Part shown: positions 47,413 through 57,674 of the stretch, one piece after another
Position numbering within the stretch: the stretch's first letter is position 1
Layout: the number at the start of each line of letters is the position of its first letter
From: Oscillatoriophycideae cyanobacterium NC_groundwater_1537_Pr4_S-0.65um_50_18
Lineage (GTDB): Bacteria > Cyanobacteriota > Cyanobacteriia > Elainellales > Elainellaceae
Length of the DNA stretch: 64,000 bases
Reading direction: 5' to 3'
Assembly (NCBI GenBank): GCA_016208305.1
Contig: JACQYI010000056.1
Span: 150,313-214,312 of the forward strand
Notes under the pieces: generated by a model
Databases searched by the model: none
Told to the model about the DNA's origin: nothing
What the model saw: only the letters and a program-made list of their open reading frames with translations
Made by a program: the position numbers and the translations under genes

Positions 47413-48465
47413 ATGGCCAGAAATTTAGGAAATACCTTTCAGACCGCTAGACCTTTTCAGGTTGGTGCAACGCTCCGGACTGTCAGAGCAGCTTTAAGTT
47501 CACAAGATCAAGTGGATATCTGGAAAATTAGCCCCAAGGTCAAAAGCAGTCTGAATGTCACGCTCAATGGCATCAGCAAAAAGGCCAATGCCGATATCGC
47601 GCTGTTTAACTCAGCAGGTCGGTTGATCAAATCTTCAACGCGGCAGGGCAACAAAGCCGAAACGCTCAGCCAAGTGCCGTTAGAGGCAGGCACCTTTTAT
47701 TTGCGAGTGAAACTTCAGCGGCGGAGCGCTAATACACGCTATGCTCTGGCAATGTCGGCGGCTCCCTCTCCTCCGTCGAGTGATTTGTTTGGCAACTCTT
47801 TTGAAACCGCAACGCAGCTTACCTCTGCAACAGGCGCTGGCAATGAGTTCGTTGGCAATAGCGATCCCAATGACTTCCTGAAATTTGGGGCACTGGTGGC
47901 CGGTCGATTCAACTTCAATTTAACGGGGCTGAGTGATGATGCCAACCTTGCCCTGTATGACAATAGCCGCAATCTAATTGTCGCTTCCAACAACCCAGGT
48001 ACCATCAGCGAAACCCTCAATCAGCGGTTGACTAACGTTGCAGGTTCTACCTACTACGTGCAGATTGCTCAGGCTCCTGGCAAAGAGGCTAACTATAGCT
48101 ATAGCTATTCTTTTGTGACAGACTCGATTACCCGAACGGCTTCGGGGCTGCAATATATTGACTTGGCGATCGGGACTGGCGCCACACCCCAAACAGGGCA
48201 AACCGTAACAGTGAACTATACGGGGATTTTGCTAAACGGCACCAAGTTTGATAGCTCGCGCGATCGCAATCAGCCTTTCTCGTTTCCCATCGGTCAAGGG
48301 CGCGTCATTCAAGGCTGGGATGAGGGGTTAAGCACCATGAAGGTGGGCAGTCGCCGTCAGCTCATTATTCCCGCTAATCTAGCCTATGGGTCTAGTGGCA
48401 ATGGGATAATTCCTGGCAACGCCACGCTGATTTTTGATGTTGAGGTGATTGGCATCAGCGGTTAG
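47413..48465 (+). CDS. Two PPC-like domains fused to an FKBP peptidyl-prolyl isomerase
   Basis: Numbered from the ATG at 47413 (350 residues). Residues about 5-112 and 125-235 are pre-peptidase C-terminal-like beta domains (for example ADIALFNSAGRLIKSS, LEAGTFYLRVK; and ANLALYDNSRNLI, AGSTYYVQIAQAPG). Residues about 243-348 are a complete FKBP domain: VTVNYTGILLNGTKFDSS, GQGRVIQGWDEGL, LIIPANLAYGSSG and a final FDVEVIGI. FKBPs catalyse proline isomerisation; PPC domains normally sit on secreted proteases. No signal peptide is seen, similar to the ELW-repeat protein. The frame is open 14 codons upstream (start MGNVNG) but MARNLGNTFQTA is the usual PPC start. Confidence 0.85.
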   Translation: MARNLGNTFQTARPFQVGATLRTVRAALSSQDQVDIWKISPKVKSSLNVTLNGISKKANADIALFNSAGRLIKSSTRQGNKAETLSQVPLEAGTFYLRVKLQRRSANTRYALAMSAAPSPPSSDLFGNSFETATQLTSATGAGNEFVGNSDPNDFLKFGALVAGRFNFNLTGLSDDANLALYDNSRNLIVASNNPGTISETLNQRLTNVAGSTYYVQIAQAPGKEANYSYSYSFVTDSITRTASGLQYIDLAIGTGATPQTGQTVTVNYTGILLNGTKFDSSRDRNQPFSFPIGQGRVIQGWDEGLSTMKVGSRRQLIIPANLAYGSSGNGIIPGNATLIFDVEVIGISG

Positions 48466-48720
48466 GGTAAGGATTTTTGGGGTTTTGCCCAGGCTCTAAA
48501 AAGGCGCTGATTTCATAGCTGGGGTAAGCCATACCCCAAAAAGCTTGAAAATGAGAATTGCTGTTTCGTCGTTGTAGGGCTTGACAAAGGGAAAGGCGAG
48601 ATTCGGCTCTATCTCCTCCAGCATCAGGGCAAATGCCAAGTTCTCGCTAGAATGAGCTAAAGCCTATTGCTGCTTGTTGACTGCTTCTCCACCCTTGCTC
48701 TCCACCTCTTGCTATCAACC

Positions 48721-49587
48721 ATGTCTCTATCTAAAACTGCGCTTGTGGGTTTGAAGTCAGACCAGTTTCGCCACCCCTTAGATTTGCAAGCCACGCAGAG
48801 CCTGCGCCAGTTGCCAGGGTTAGATCTGTTGGTGCGATCGCTCGTAGGGCCAGTGGCAGAGCAGGTTTTTTACGTCGAGAATATCGCTTCTAGCATTCTA
48901 GTAGGTGAGCAGCAGTTGCCTCATCTGCATCACCTGCTGCTAGAAGCCTGCAAAATTTTGGATCTAGAGCCGCCGCAGCTTTACATTAAGCAGAATCCTT
49001 CTCCCAATGCCTACACCTTTGCCATGCGAGGCAAACAGCCTTTCATTGTCATGCACACTTCATTAATTGAGATGCTGACGCCTGAAGAGATTCAGGCCGT
49101 GATTGCCCATGAGCTAGGACACCTCAAGTGTGAACACAGTGTCTATCTGACCCTGGCAAACCTAGTGGTGCTTGCTGCCGGACAGATTTTGCCCTTTGGT
49201 GGCTTACTTACCCAAAACTTGCAAACTCAGCTTTTGCAGTGGGTGCGCTGCGCCGAATTTACCTGCGATCGCGCTGCGCTCTTGGTCGCTCAAGACCCGC
49301 GCGTTGTGGCTTCGGTGTTAATGAAGTTAACGGGCGGCTCTCCCTCGCTAGCTCCTCAGCTTAATCTAGATGCTTTTCTAGCTCAGGCGCGATCTTATGA
49401 AGCGATCGACAGTACTGAGCTGGGCAATTTGTTAAAGCAGGCGCGATCGTCTCAGTTGACCCATCCTGTTCCGGTACTGCGAGCTTTGGAGATCGATCGC
49501 TGGTCTAGCACCCAGGACTATCAAAAGTTACTGCAACGCCAAGGGGTAGCTGAAGCACAATCTCAGGGCGGCTGGAGAAATTGGTGA
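48721..49587 (+). CDS. M48-family metallopeptidase (HtpX-like)
   Basis: A zinc endopeptidase with HELGH at 130-134 from the ATG at 48721, and the third ligand in CAEFTCDRAALL. The core between (SLIEMLTPEEIQAVIAHELGHLKCEHS) is typical. A hydrophobic stretch after the zinc motif (VYLTLANLVVLAAGQILPFGG) may lie in or on the membrane. Length 288. The family degrades misfolded membrane or exported proteins. The open frame continues 18 codons upstream to a TTG, not accepted. Confidence 0.9.
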   Translation: MSLSKTALVGLKSDQFRHPLDLQATQSLRQLPGLDLLVRSLVGPVAEQVFYVENIASSILVGEQQLPHLHHLLLEACKILDLEPPQLYIKQNPSPNAYTFAMRGKQPFIVMHTSLIEMLTPEEIQAVIAHELGHLKCEHSVYLTLANLVVLAAGQILPFGGLLTQNLQTQLLQWVRCAEFTCDRAALLVAQDPRVVASVLMKLTGGSPSLAPQLNLDAFLAQARSYEAIDSTELGNLLKQARSSQLTHPVPVLRALEIDRWSSTQDYQKLLQRQGVAEAQSQGGWRNW

Positions 49588-49691
49588 GCCGTTGGCAGTT
49601 AGCATATCTCCTTGCGCGGGCTTTATCAGAACCTAGTCGTCTCTTTTAAAACAGAGCTAAGTCATCTAGACTATTACATGGTTAGCAGTGA

Positions 49692-50831
<1,140 letters not shown>

Positions 50832-50841
50832 CCCTACCCTC

Positions 50842-51687
50842 ATGACCGACTCTCTCACTCTAGTCAGCGAAGCAGCTTGCTTTGGCGGAACGATGGGCTT
50901 CTATAGCCATGCTTCCAAAGCTTGCAATAGCACCCTAAAATTTTCGGTGTATCAGCCACCCCAGGCCAAAACGCGATCGCTTCCCGTTCTCTATTTTCTC
51001 TCTGGGCTGACCTGCACCGAAGAGAACTTTATGGCAAAGGCTGGAGCGCAGCAATTTGCGGCAGAGCTAGGCTTAATCTTAGTTGCACCCGACACCAGCC
51101 CACGCAACACAGGCATTCCCGGAGAAGATGCGGATTGGGATTTTGGCACCGGAGCCGGGTTTTATGTGGATGCTACGACGGAACCCTGGCAAAAGCACTA
51201 CCGCATGTATAGCTATGTGGTGGAGGAACTGCCTGCACTAATCGCGCAAAATTTCCCGGTTTCCGATCGCCAGGGCATTTTTGGTCACTCGATGGGCGGA
51301 CATGGGGCGCTGGTGTGCGCCTTGCGCAATCCCGATCGCTATCAGTCTGTTTCGGCCTTTGCACCGATCGCGGCCCCGATGCAGTGTGCCTGGGGTCAAA
51401 AAGCGTTTTCTAACTACTTGGGAGACCACATCGAAGATTGGCGCAGATACGATGCCAGTCAGTTAGTGCGCGTTGCTCCGTATCCGCAGACGATGTTGAT
51501 TGATCAAGGGACAAGCGATCGCTTTTTGACGACGCAACTCTTGCCTCAAGAATTTGAAAAAGCCTGCGCTGAGGTTGGGCAGTCTCTCAACTTGCGTATG
51601 CAGGAAGGATATGATCACAGCTATTATTTCATCGCCACTTTCATGCAAGATCACATTCGGCATCATGCCAAAGCGCTCTGTGGGTGA
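50842..51687 (+). CDS. frmB: S-formylglutathione hydrolase
   Basis: It hydrolyses S-formylglutathione to formate and glutathione, completing formaldehyde detoxification with frmA. This esterase-D-type alpha/beta hydrolase has Ser150 as nucleophile in [27 protein letters not shown] near the oxyanion site, and the terminal catalytic His in GYDHSYYFI. Length 281 is normal. It starts 10 bases after frmA. No frmR-like regulator is next to the pair. Confidence 0.96.
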   Translation: MTDSLTLVSEAACFGGTMGFYSHASKACNSTLKFSVYQPPQAKTRSLPVLYFLSGLTCTEENFMAKAGAQQFAAELGLILVAPDTSPRNTGIPGEDADWDFGTGAGFYVDATTEPWQKHYRMYSYVVEELPALIAQNFPVSDRQGIFGHSMGGHGALVCALRNPDRYQSVSAFAPIAAPMQCAWGQKAFSNYLGDHIEDWRRYDASQLVRVAPYPQTMLIDQGTSDRFLTTQLLPQEFEKACAEVGQSLNLRMQEGYDHSYYFIATFMQDHIRHHAKALCG

Positions 51688-51813
51688 ACTCAAGGCATTC
51701 TGCGATCGCCCGCTTGTCCGCCGAGGTATCTGTTTCGGGAAAATATAGGATCTTGATTTGAAAAAGCAAGGTTAAGGATCGTGGATTAAATAACACCGGA
51801 ACCTCAAGCGTCA

Positions 51814-51877
51814 GGGTTTAGCATTCAGGCAACCCTCTTTGCTACGACCAAGGGCACATCTGCCGAATGCTAAACCC
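51814..51877. terminator. Long stem-loop between frmB and the DCC-protein gene
   Basis: GGGTTTAGCATTC plus GGCA (51814-51831) pairs with TGCC plus GAATGCTAAACCC (51861-51877), interrupted only by one bulged A. The loop is 29 bases. It lies between two convergent genes and is GC/AT mixed, without T-tracts, so it may be more than a simple terminator. Confidence 0.6.
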
Positions 51878-51972
51878 CTACAGGTATATCGGTTTTATTT
51901 CGTTCTCGTTCCTAAGATGCCAGAAACGTCGCGATCGTTTCATGTGACATGAACCGTTATCTGCAGATATGC

Positions 51973-52458
51973 TCACGCCCCATCTATTCGGCAGCGCCCA
52001 CTGCACTCAATTCGGTTTTGCCGCTCGGTGAGGATAGTGGCCAAATTGGGTCGCCCAGTTAGAGCCAGTCGCCAGTCAGCCCAAATGCCATAGAGCGCAT
52101 CGGCCAAGAAACCGACGATCGGCAGCTTGGTGATGGCATAGATCCAGCCCATGCCCAAAATTTCATAGACGCGCCGAAACACCGCCACATCTTTGATCAC
52201 CGTATTATCCGGCAGCACCGCATGAATCCGCCCCATGGCCGTAGCAAAATCAACGCCGCCATTCGCCTCAGCGGTGTAGTCCTCTGCGGCAATATCCACA
52301 AAGTTCACTAGCCCCCGCCCGGCATCTCGCTTTCTCAAAAAATTCACCTCTCGCACGCACAAGGGGCATTCACCGTCATAGAGCAGCTTAATTTTCCAGG
52401 GCGCGATCGCCAAAGATGGAGAATGAGATGGGGAAGTCGAAGGTTTTGAGAAGGTCAT
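51973..52458 (-). CDS. DCC-family (DUF393) thiol-disulfide protein
   Basis: The 161-residue protein has the family's eponymous motif LYDGECPLCVREVNFL with Cys31 and Cys34, and the conserved RVYEILGMGWIYAI and YGIWADWRLALTGR segments. DCC proteins are predicted thioredoxin-like redox proteins of unknown target. It has an extended Ser/Pro N-terminus of about 20 residues. It shares orientation with the MFS gene upstream (91-base gap) and may be co-transcribed with it. Confidence 0.9.
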   Translation of the reverse strand: MTFSKPSTSPSHSPSLAIAPWKIKLLYDGECPLCVREVNFLRKRDAGRGLVNFVDIAAEDYTAEANGGVDFATAMGRIHAVLPDNTVIKDVAVFRRVYEILGMGWIYAITKLPIVGFLADALYGIWADWRLALTGRPNLATILTERQNRIECSGRCRIDGA

Positions 52459-52549
52459 GGGAAGCGGCAGGGGATGGCTTTAAGTAGCTGACTCTTACTC
52501 AATTGTAAACAGAAGTTAACAGTCTTATCCAGCGCTATTTTTGCCAATG

Positions 52550-53791
52550 CTATTTTTGCCAATGGACAATCGCCACTGCCACTGTCCCGGCCTGAATTGC
52601 CAAAATCAGCAAAACGCAAGCCGTCCATTCACCCAAACTCCAGAAAAATCCGGGTAGCACAGCCCCCAAACTGCCCCCCACATAGTAAGCCGAAACATAT
52701 AGCCCCGTTGCCGCAGACCGAGATTCGCGGGCGGTCGTGCCGACATAGCTAGTTGTGACAGACTGACAGATAAAAATGCCCGATGCACTAATCGCCAATC
52801 CTGCAATCACCAGCCAAAGGTGTGGCATGAGCGTAATGCCCAGACCCAAGCAAATCATGCCGATCGCCATGAGCAGCGATCGCCGGTAGCCCAACCGCTC
52901 AATCCAGCGTCCCGCAATGGGAGTAATTACGACGCCCAGCAGATAGACGCAAAAGACCAAACCCAGAGCGATCGTATTCAAATTGAACGGCGGAGCCGAC
53001 AAATAAAAATTGACGTAGGTAAAAAGCGCCACATTCGAGAACAAAATATTGAAGCCCACTGCGTAGGCAGCAATCAAGCGAGGGTTTCGCAGGTGCAGCG
53101 CCATTGCTCGTACAGACGATCGAATATCTTTCTTGGCCGTAAAGTTGCGAGAGCTAGGCAACCCCAACTCGCTGGCGATCGCCCCCAGCAGCGTTAGTCC
53201 GCTCAGCATGACAAACGCCCAACGCCAGCCGCAGAGATCCGCGATGAATCCTGATAGCACTCTGCCCGAAAAACCGCCTAAGACATTTCCGGTGACGTAA
53301 ATGGCCATCGCTGCGCCTACGCCAGCCCCAGCCCATTCTTCACTCACATAGGCAATGCTGACAGCAAACACGGCTGCCATTAACAATCCCTGCATGAAGC
53401 GCCAAAAAACGAGGGCATCCAGCCCAGAAGCCGTTGCCGTTAAACCTGTGAAAAGGCTAAGCAACAGCAGCGCTGGCACAATCACCTGTTTTCGTCCAAT
53501 GCGATCGGCCAGCACCCCCGCCCAAGGAGCCGACAGCGCAACCGCAATTGTGGTTGCGCTCACCGTCAGGCTGACCTCTACTTTAGATCTGTGGAAAATC
53601 TGAGTGAACAGCGGCAATAAAGGCTGAGTTGCATACAGGTTGAGAAATGAACAAAATCCGACAAAGGCAATGGCGTAGGCAGAGCCTTTTCTAGAAAGAC
53701 GGGTCTGTTGCTGCAAAGAGGAGCGCGATCGCGCTTTTTGCCCATACGCACCTGTGAAAAGCTGTCCCTCTGTTCCTAGAAATTTTTTCAC
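52550..53791 (-). CDS. MFS transporter (YnfM-like)
   Basis: A 12-helix major facilitator of about 414 residues. The loop 2-3 motif is GVLADRIGRKQV, and the C-terminal half begins after a cytoplasmic loop (SRNFTAKKDIRSS). The arrangement resembles the YnfM/arabinose-efflux group. The frame is open to a TTG at 53839; the GTG at 53791, preceded by GAAGGG at about -9, gives a start closer to the first helix. It is divergent from a LysR-type regulator, the same pairing as ynfM-ynfL of E. coli. Substrate unknown. Confidence 0.87.
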   Translation of the reverse strand: MKKFLGTEGQLFTGAYGQKARSRSSLQQQTRLSRKGSAYAIAFVGFCSFLNLYATQPLLPLFTQIFHRSKVEVSLTVSATTIAVALSAPWAGVLADRIGRKQVIVPALLLLSLFTGLTATASGLDALVFWRFMQGLLMAAVFAVSIAYVSEEWAGAGVGAAMAIYVTGNVLGGFSGRVLSGFIADLCGWRWAFVMLSGLTLLGAIASELGLPSSRNFTAKKDIRSSVRAMALHLRNPRLIAAYAVGFNILFSNVALFTYVNFYLSAPPFNLNTIALGLVFCVYLLGVVITPIAGRWIERLGYRRSLLMAIGMICLGLGITLMPHLWLVIAGLAISASGIFICQSVTTSYVGTTARESRSAATGLYVSAYYVGGSLGAVLPGFFWSLGEWTACVLLILAIQAGTVAVAIVHWQK

Positions 53792-53933
53792 ACGTTGCCC
53801 TTCAAAAGATTGATGAGCGGTTGAACCGCAACAAGCCAATCCTAAAGAGTCTTTAATCTAGATGTCCAATATATATTTCAAAGCATGGTAAGACTTAAAA
53901 GATCTAGCAATTGTCTATTGCTCCATCACTCTC

Positions 53934-54842
53934 ATGGAATTACGCCATTTGCGCTACTTTGTTGCCGTGGCCGAAGAACTTAACTTCAGTCGAGCCGCAG
54001 CGCGCCTCCACATTGCCCAACCGCCACTGAGCCAGCAGATTCGCAGCCTAGAAGCAGAGCTAGGAGTGCAGCTATTTGAGCGCAATAAGCATCGCGTTTC
54101 GTTGACCGAAGTTGGAGAACTCTTTCTAGCAGAGGCGCGACAAACGCTGATACAGGCAGAACGGGCGATCCAAACAGCGCAGCGGGCGAGCCAAGGTGAA
54201 CTCGGACGGCTCGTTATCGGCTTTGCCAGCTCGATCGCCTACAGCATTTTTCCGGATATTTTACGAGCTTTTCGAGAGCGGTTTCCTGAGGTAGAACTCA
54301 TTTTGCATGAGCTAAACACCAGCTTACAAACCGAAGGGGTGCATAATGGCACGATCGATCTGGGGTTTGTGCATTTGCCGATCGCAGAAGAGCGTTTTAA
54401 TTTACTCACAATTTTGGAGGAGCCTTTAGTGATTGCCCTTCCGAAAACGCACCCCTTAGCCGTTCGTTCTCAACTCTCTCTCGCATCTCTTGCAGGCGAT
54501 CGATTCATTCTTTTTCCGCGTTACGTTGCATCTGGTTTTTATGATCAAGTTTTGAGTGCCTGTCAGCAAGCTGGGTTTACGCCCAACGTGATTCAAGAAG
54601 CAAGGCTTATGCAAACCATTGTCTGCCTAGTTGCAGGTGGCATGGGCGTAGCGATCGTTCCGGCTTCTTTAAAGAATCTCCAGCGTACAGGCGTGATCTA
54701 TGCGGCTATAGAAGAAGAAATTGCTCCGTTAAAAACTGCCATGATTTGGCGAAAAGACAATATGTCATTCGTCCTACAGGAGTTCATCCAGACGGTTCGC
54801 CAAATTGTGCAAGATATGAGTGATCCAAAAATAGTTTCGTAA
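53934..54842 (+). CDS. LysR-family transcription regulator
   Basis: The N-terminal winged helix (MELRHLRYFVAVAEELNFSRAAARLHIAQPPLSQQIRSLE) is canonical, followed by a type-2 periplasmic-binding-like effector domain. Length 302. It is divergent from the MFS gene with about 140 bases between starts, where LysR operator half-sites would lie; the AT-rich stretch 53863-53900 is the likely place. Predicted to control the exporter in response to its substrate. Confidence 0.94.
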   Translation: MELRHLRYFVAVAEELNFSRAAARLHIAQPPLSQQIRSLEAELGVQLFERNKHRVSLTEVGELFLAEARQTLIQAERAIQTAQRASQGELGRLVIGFASSIAYSIFPDILRAFRERFPEVELILHELNTSLQTEGVHNGTIDLGFVHLPIAEERFNLLTILEEPLVIALPKTHPLAVRSQLSLASLAGDRFILFPRYVASGFYDQVLSACQQAGFTPNVIQEARLMQTIVCLVAGGMGVAIVPASLKNLQRTGVIYAAIEEEIAPLKTAMIWRKDNMSFVLQEFIQTVRQIVQDMSDPKIVS

Positions 54843-54909
54843 TGTATAAAGAAATCACCTTAGCTGCTTTCTACAGACAAGCAGATTTAGCTCTAACAGG
54901 AATTTACTT

Positions 54910-55362
54910 ATGGCAACCGTTAAACGACGTTCGTCAGGTCCAGCAGCAGTTTCCAAATCGGCGATTGCCCAAGCCAGCACAATGCTTCAGACGCTTCCCG
55001 CAAAACCCAGAGATAACTGGTCCTTGCGGGAAGCCATCACCCTATTGCACGACTCGATCCTGACGGCACTCAATCGCGGCTACACCCACGAAGAAGTTTC
55101 AGCCATGCTAGGAGATCAGGGAGTCCATATTCCAGCTTCTTCGCTCAAGCGGTATTTGGCCGCAATGAAGCGAGAAAAAAGGGCGGATTCTAAAAAGGCC
55201 CCTAAGGCCAGCGCCCGCAAAACCTCAGCATCAAAAGCCCCAGTCTCAAAAAATCTAGTCTCAAAAAATCTAGTCTCAAAAAATCTAGCCCAGCCCACTC
55301 CTCATCCCCAGACTGCTGCCCGCAAAACCCCTAGCTCAGCGGGGCGATCGCGCAAGAGATGA
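54910..55362 (+). CDS. HTH-like protein with lysine-rich repeat tail
   Basis: No named family is recognised for this 150-residue basic protein. Residues about 35-85 contain a helical DNA-binding-like unit: LREAITLLHDSILTALNRGY then THEEVSAMLGDQGVHIPASSLKRYLAAMK, reminiscent of the winged/helix-turn-helix segments in small mobilisation and partition proteins. The remaining 65 residues are rich in Lys, Ala and Ser with three VSKNL repeats, histone-H1-like. A nucleoid- or plasmid-type binding role is inference. Located 67 bases after the LysR gene. Confidence 0.65.
   Translation: MATVKRRSSGPAAVSKSAIAQASTMLQTLPAKPRDNWSLREAITLLHDSILTALNRGYTHEEVSAMLGDQGVHIPASSLKRYLAAMKREKRADSKKAPKASARKTSASKAPVSKNLVSKNLVSKNLAQPTPHPQTAARKTPSSAGRSRKR
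55243..55287 (+). repeat. Three perfect 15-bp in-frame tandem repeats (VSKNL)
   Basis: GTCTCAAAAAATCTA occurs three times without change, encoding VSKNL in the basic tail of the HTH-like protein. Confidence 0.95.
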
Positions 55363-55405
55363 CATCGCTCAAGCTAGAGTTGCCCTCAGGATTTTGAGCC
55401 TTGCT

Positions 55406-56574
<1,169 letters not shown>

Positions 56575-56886
56575 ATGAAAAAACAGTTTGGCAGCTTTCA
56601 GGAGCTAATTTCCGGTTCTACCCTACCGATTCTTGTAGATTTTTATGCGTCTTGGTGCGGCCCTTGCCAAATGATGTCAAAAAATCTAGAGCAAGTAAAT
56701 CAGGAAATGAAACAAAAGGTCAAGATCGTCAAGATCGATACTGAGAAATACCCTGATCTCGCTTCTAAGTATCACGTTCAGGCTCTGCCCACATTAGTGC
56801 TATTTAATCAAGGTCAGCCAATAGACCGGGTTGAAGGACTGCTATCGGCTGAGCAACTTGTACATCGCTTACAAAAATTGATCTAA
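56575..56886 (+). CDS. Thioredoxin
   Basis: A 103-residue thioredoxin with the WCGPC active site (27-31), the DFYASWCGPC strand-helix junction and the cis-Pro loop ALPTLVLF. The start is divergent from classical TrxA (KKQFGSFQELISGS), so it is one of the variant cyanobacterial thioredoxins. Possible targets include prk-like Calvin enzymes, but there is no specific evidence. Confidence 0.92.
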   Translation: MKKQFGSFQELISGSTLPILVDFYASWCGPCQMMSKNLEQVNQEMKQKVKIVKIDTEKYPDLASKYHVQALPTLVLFNQGQPIDRVEGLLSAEQLVHRLQKLI

Positions 56887-57218
56887 ATCGGCTTCTCCAC
56901 TTCTTTTTGAAAACCTTAACTGAAGATGAAGCAGCTTCACCTAAAGCCAAGGTTTCGTTGGTTAAGGTTTTAGACGAGTCTCTCGGCTCAAGCCTAGGGA
57001 ACTTGAAAGAGGTGCAGCATCCGCAAGTTCTGGTTTTCATCTGCGATTGAGGTCAACATCTTTCAGGTAAAGCTCTAGAGCTATTGTGAAGCGATCGCAA
57101 CACCTCATTTGGCGAGATACCCCATACGAGTGAAGCCAAAACCTTTTAGACTCCCTATGCTGACAAAGTAGGCTAATTCTCTCTTCTCCTCCACCTTCCG
57201 GTTTAAAGCTCTTTGACC
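56887..57218. other. Gap with an extended inverted repeat after the thioredoxin gene
   Basis: AAAACCTTAAC (56910-56920) pairs exactly with GTTAAGGTTTT (56961-56971). The 40-base loop contains a near-palindrome TGAAGCAGCTTCA (about 56927-56939), so a cloverleaf-like or two-stem RNA is possible. It lies 24 bases after the stop. No gene is seen in the rest. Confidence 0.45.
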
Positions 57219-57584
57219 ATGGATACGCAACGCAATCAACCCCGGTTACGATTTCCCCTCTGGAAATATCTGATTCAGCCCCTATTTAGCCCTGAATTTA
57301 AGTCGCTCAATCCTGTACGGTTTTGGCATCTTCACAATATTGAACAGCTTGAAACTTGTTGGACGCAATATACGCCAGAGCCAGATTGGACTCAAAATCC
57401 GGTACAGTTCTTGGAAACATGCTGGCTTAAAACAAGTGTTGGCATAGAACTTGTGCAAAACCTTTATGTGGTTCAATTTTTAGAATGCTGTTGGGACAAA
57501 GAATATCTTCAGGCGCAGGATACAGCCCACGAGCGCTACGATTCGCCTACAGGACAACTTGATGACTCTGGAGAGTACTATTAA
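57219..57584 (+). CDS. Unknown protein with three LExCW motifs
   Basis: A 121-residue soluble protein, no family recognised. Three evenly spaced motifs stand out: LETCW (44-48), LETCW (65-69) and LECCW (88-92), each preceded by [EV]Q[LF]. The 21- and 23-residue spacing suggests three helical repeats with a conserved Cys-Trp pair. The N-terminus is basic/aromatic and the C-terminus acidic (TGQLDDSGEYY). An 11-bp tandem repeat (GTACTATTAA[AG], 57575-57596) overlaps the stop codon. Confidence 0.55.
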   Translation: MDTQRNQPRLRFPLWKYLIQPLFSPEFKSLNPVRFWHLHNIEQLETCWTQYTPEPDWTQNPVQFLETCWLKTSVGIELVQNLYVVQFLECCWDKEYLQAQDTAHERYDSPTGQLDDSGEYY

Positions 57585-57596
57585 AGTACTATTAAG
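57575..57596 (+). repeat. 11-bp tandem duplication across a stop codon
   Basis: GTACTATTAAA (57575-57585) and GTACTATTAAG (57586-57596); the first copy contains the TAA stop of the LExCW protein gene. Confidence 0.65.
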
Positions 57597-57674
57597 GTAC
57601 AGTACAGGTAACTTTTTACCTCTTTAACGCTGTTTCTATACAGACCCTAAAGCACTAAAGCAGCAATAAAATCG

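Noticed and set aside
54842..55063. 73-codon frame overlapping the LysR stop and the HTH-like gene
   Set aside because: It overlaps a better frame (54910-55362) that has a repeat-coded tail in phase; codon use is poor.
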